Source: Candidatus Krumholzibacteriota bacterium (GTDB lineage Bacteria > Krumholzibacteriota > Krumholzibacteriia > Krumholzibacteriales > Krumholzibacteriaceae). From it: a stretch of 6,876 nucleotides of DNA. The stretch lies in contig JAUWMD010000140.1 in the NCBI GenBank assembly GCA_030613345.1, forward strand, positions 1-6,876, written 5' to 3'. The translations under genes and the position numbers were made by a program. The notes beneath the pieces are model-generated. The model was not told where the DNA came from. It was given only the letters and a program-made list of their open reading frames with translations, and made no database searches. The number at the start of each line of letters is the position of its first letter. The first letter of the stretch is position 1. Positions 4,498 through 6,876 of this stretch are shown piece after piece.

Positions 4498-5754
4498 TCA
4501 ATCTACAGGGAAGATGATCTCGAAGGTGGTCCCCTCGCCCGGATGGGTGTGAGCGACCTTGATCGATCCCCCGTGCAGCTCCTCGACGATCCTCTTCACA
4601 AGGGCCAGTCCCAGTCCCCAGCCCCTGCTCTTCGTCGTATACCCGGGGTTGAAGACCTTCTTCTTCATCCCCGAGTTCATTCCCTTTCCGTTGTCGCTGA
4701 AGAGGATCACCACGGCGTTCTCGCTGCGGTTGACCCTCCCCTTAATATTTATCTTCCCACCCTCTCCCGCAATCGCGTCGAGGGAGTTTTTTATCAGATT
4801 CTCGAAGACCCACTCGAGCAGGTCGGCGCTGCAACGGATCAGCGGCAGTTCCTCGACGTCGATCTCGATCGTCGAATCGATTTTCAGGGCCGGTCGCCGG
4901 CGCTCGAAATAGTCGACCGTCTCCTCGATTATCGGGGAGAGCTTCTGGTATTCGAGGGGAGCCGCCGATCCTATCTTGCTGAACCTCGAGGATATCCTGC
5001 TCAGCCGGTCCACGTCCGCCGAAGCTTCGTCAACGGGTCCATCCAGGGCATTCGAACAACCCTCCTCGGACGCCTTCTCGCGGATGATCTCGAGCCACCC
5101 CATGATCGACGAGAGAGGCGTGCCGAGCTGGTGAGCGGTCTCCTTCGCCATCCCCACCCAGATCAACCTCTTCTCGCCGGTCTTGACGGCCCGCATCCCG
5201 AGCAGGCCGAACAGGATAAAGATAATAATCACCCCGAGCTGCACAAACGGCGCCACACGCAGATCCCTGCTCAGTTTCGATCTGCCGTAATGGATCACCA
5301 GCGCGATCATCTCCGACTCGACGCTGACAGGATCGTTGACGCGATCGAACTCCATTGCGGTCCGCTGCACCTTCTCGAGCAGCGGATCGTCGGGATTCCC
5401 CGGATCGAAATCTATCACCCTGCTGTACTCATCGTCGGCCAGCATATCGATTCCGATACCACTCCACACTACCGGCCTTCCGGAACGATCGGTCAGGATA
5501 AACGGGAGCGTTATAGCGCCGCGGACCTCTCTGATGAATTCCTGACTCGATTCCTCACTGACGTCTTTAAGCGCGATGCCGATGAATTTCGAGAAGAGCC
5601 TCGTCGTATGCCCGGACTGGATCTTCATCCTCGTCATGAGGCTGTTGTTGTACCAGAGAGCGCCGGTAACGAGCATGACCGTACCGGCTATGAAGTATAT
5701 CTTCAGGAGAAACTGCAGATTTCCCGGAATTCTCAGCACGGGCCTACGCTTCAA
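4498..5754 (-). CDS. Membrane sensor histidine kinase, cognate partner of the PorX-like regulator
   Basis: Inner-membrane kinase of about 418 residues. Transmembrane segment 1 is near 16-38 and segment 2 near 169-189, enclosing an extracytoplasmic region of about 130 residues with a PAS/Cache-like stretch LPFILTDRSGRPVVW (83-97). The cytoplasmic core has the H-box GMAKETAHQLGTP with phospho-accepting His208, an N-box FENLIKNSLDAI (318-329), a G1-box DNGKGM (354-359), NPGYTTK (369-375) and a G2-box GWGLGLA (378-384). There is no receiver or HAMP domain that I can recognise. Start: TTG at 5754 has AGGAG four bases upstream and overlaps the serS stop by 11 bases. TTG at 5784 and GTG at 5739 are alternatives. 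The stop abuts or overlaps the PorX-like gene, so the two are almost surely cotranscribed and form a signalling pair. It may be the functional equivalent of PorY, but orthology cannot be shown here. Confidence 0.9.
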   Translation of the reverse strand: MKRRPVLRIPGNLQFLLKIYFIAGTVMLVTGALWYNNSLMTRMKIQSGHTTRLFSKFIGIALKDVSEESSQEFIREVRGAITLPFILTDRSGRPVVWSGIGIDMLADDEYSRVIDFDPGNPDDPLLEKVQRTAMEFDRVNDPVSVESEMIALVIHYGRSKLSRDLRVAPFVQLGVIIIFILFGLLGMRAVKTGEKRLIWVGMAKETAHQLGTPLSSIMGWLEIIREKASEEGCSNALDGPVDEASADVDRLSRISSRFSKIGSAAPLEYQKLSPIIEETVDYFERRRPALKIDSTIEIDVEELPLIRCSADLLEWVFENLIKNSLDAIAGEGGKINIKGRVNRSENAVVILFSDNGKGMNSGMKKKVFNPGYTTKSRGWGLGLALVKRIVEELHGGSIKVAHTHPGEGTTFEIIFPVD

Positions 5755-6876
5755 TGTACTCCTGTCCTCCCATGTACGGGACAAGTACCTTCGGGATCCT
5801 TATTTTTCCTGTCGGGGTCTGGTTCAGCTCGAAGATCGTAACGATGACCCTCGGCAGGGCGAGCCCGGAACCGTTCAGCGTGTGCACGAATTCCGGCTTT
5901 GCGCCCTTCTCCCTTTTAAACCTTATCCGGGCCCTTCTCGCCTGGAAATCCTCGAAATTGCTGCATGAGGAGACCTCGAGCCACCTGTCGGAGCCGGGCG
6001 CCCAGGTCTCGATATCGTAGCACTTGGCCGCCGAGAAACTCAGGTCGCCGCAGCACAGCTCTATGACGCGGTACGGCAGCTCCAGTGCCTCCAGAACGGC
6101 GCAGGCATCGTCGAGAAGGATCTCGAGCTCCTCGTATGATTTCTCCGGCAGGGTCCACCTGACCATCTCGACCTTGTCGAACTGGTGCACCCTGATCATC
6201 CCCTTCGTCTCCTGCCCGTAGCTCCCCGCCTCCCTGCGGAAGCAGGGGCTGAATGCAGCAGCCTTCATCGGGAGAGCTTTGCCGTCGAGAACGGCATCGC
6301 GGTATATGTTCGTTACCGGCACCTCGGCGGTCGGGATCAGAAAGAGATCATCCTTCTCGCAGTGATACATGTCCTCCGCCATCTTCGGGAGCTGCCCCGT
6401 ACCGATCATCGATTCCCTGCTGACCAGGTAGGGGATCGCCAGCTCCTCGTATCCATGCTCCCTGTGAATGTCGAGCATCAGCGAGACGAGCGCCCTCGAG
6501 AGCCTCGCGCCGTCGCCTCTGAGAACGATGAATCCCCTTCCGGATATCAGCGAGCCGGCCGATATGTCGAGGATGCCCAGTTTTTCCCCGATCTCTTCGT
6601 GGGAAAGCGGCTTTTCGGGCAGATCGGGGATCTCGCCCCAGCGCCTCACCTCGGGATTGTCGCCGGCGCACATGCCGTACGGGGCGGAGTCGTGCGGGAT
6701 GTTGGGAATGCAGAGCTCGAGACCGGCGATCCTCTCCCTGATCTCATTGAGCTCACCGTCTATCTCCTTTATTCGGTCGGAGTTTGCCTTCATCTCATTC
6801 ATGAGAGCCGAAGCATCCTCGCCCTGGTTCTTGAGGGTGGAGATATTTTTCGATACGGTGTTTCTCCTGTGCTTGA
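5744..6876 (-). CDS. serS: Seryl-tRNA synthetase (partial, lacks N-terminus)
   Basis: C-terminal 376 residues of a class II synthetase that charges tRNA-Ser with serine in the cytoplasm. The frame stays open to the right edge. The ATG at 6802 is internal, because the codons upstream of it (RRNTVSKNISTLKNQGEDA) are the usual N-terminal coiled-coil arm that binds tRNA; about 45-50 residues are probably missing. The arm's end and linker show LCIPNIPHDSAPYG. The catalytic domain shows TGQLPKMAEDMY, PTAEVPVTN (serine and ATP site), motif 2 FRREAGSYGQETKGMIRVHQFDKVEM, EVSSCSNFEDFQARR, and motif 3 LNGSGLALPR with the invariant Arg. The C-terminus is the usual IPKVLVPYMGG. Motif 3 reads IFELNQ where most bacteria have ILENYQ, a mild variation. 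It is the first gene visible in the cluster and its 3' end overlaps the kinase start. Confidence 0.96.
   Translation of the reverse strand, partial: KHRRNTVSKNISTLKNQGEDASALMNEMKANSDRIKEIDGELNEIRERIAGLELCIPNIPHDSAPYGMCAGDNPEVRRWGEIPDLPEKPLSHEEIGEKLGILDISAGSLISGRGFIVLRGDGARLSRALVSLMLDIHREHGYEELAIPYLVSRESMIGTGQLPKMAEDMYHCEKDDLFLIPTAEVPVTNIYRDAVLDGKALPMKAAAFSPCFRREAGSYGQETKGMIRVHQFDKVEMVRWTLPEKSYEELEILLDDACAVLEALELPYRVIELCCGDLSFSAAKCYDIETWAPGSDRWLEVSSCSNFEDFQARRARIRFKREKGAKPEFVHTLNGSGLALPRVIVTIFELNQTPTGKIRIPKVLVPYMGGQEYIEA
5759..5763 (-). promoter_or_regulatory. Ribosome binding site supporting a TTG start for the kinase
   Basis: AGGAG on the minus strand ends 4 bases before the TTG at 5754, within the last codons of serS. 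A GGGAGG lies a few bases further upstream (5771-5766). Both favour 5754 over 5784 or 5739, though a GTG at 5739 just past the serS stop remains possible. Confidence 0.4.

Noticed and set aside
3194..4552. Long plus-strand open frame (452 codons) opposite the PorX-like gene
   Set aside because: It is antisense to a gene with clear receiver and PglZ motifs. Its translation is rich in Val, Leu, Arg and Glu with no recognisable motif, as expected for a shadow frame in GC-rich DNA.
4492..5841. Long plus-strand open frame (449 codons) opposite the histidine kinase
   Set aside because: It is fully antisense to the kinase gene and low in family-like features; a complementary-strand artefact of codon usage.
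6349..6802. Internal ATG at 6802 as the true start of serS
   Set aside because: The same frame continues to the window edge with typical SerS coiled-coil arm sequence, so the gene is cut by the window rather than truncated.

Overview
The window is a tightly packed stretch of bacterial chromosome with eight protein genes, all on the minus strand; two are cut by the window edges. Read in the direction of transcription (from high to low coordinates) the order is serS (3' part), a membrane sensor histidine kinase, a PorX-type response regulator with a PglZ phosphodiesterase domain, tsaE, tsaB, rimI, a purine nucleoside phosphorylase gene, and accD (5' part). Base composition looks moderately GC-rich and even. 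I see no tRNA, rRNA, CRISPR array, insertion sequence or other sign of mobile DNA.

The best clue to the organism is the kinase/regulator pair. Regulators joining a receiver to a PglZ (alkaline-phosphatase-superfamily) domain are best known as PorX of Bacteroidetes, where PorX controls the type IX secretion system. The kinase has the H-box wording (GMAKETAHQLGTP) I associate with kinases of that part of the tree. The GC-rich composition, frequent AGG and ATA codons and several TTG/GTG starts do not look like a typical Bacteroidetes genome. An uncultured lineage of the wider Fibrobacteres-Chlorobi-Bacteroidetes (FCB) group is the most economical reading, but this is inference.

Layout: 6876-5744 holds serS, which overlaps or abuts the kinase gene (5754-4498). 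The kinase gene runs directly into the porX-like gene (4471 or 4501 down to 2921). A 111-base AT-richer gap (2920-2810) follows, with two small inverted repeats and a candidate promoter. Then come tsaE-tsaB-rimI-pnp (2809-326), joined by three successive 4-base stop/start overlaps (ATGA, GTGA, TTGA). A second gap of 121 bases (325-205) contains a dyad and the accD ribosome binding site.

Functionally, serS charges tRNA-Ser. TsaE and TsaB belong to the machinery that makes t6A on ANN-decoding tRNAs. RimI is the N-terminal acetyltransferase commonly encoded beside tsaB. The phosphorylase salvages purines, and AccD is the carboxyltransferase subunit that starts fatty acid synthesis. The two-component pair is the one non-housekeeping element. 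It would couple an extracytoplasmic signal to a zinc-dependent PglZ effector, and it is the item here most worth following up.
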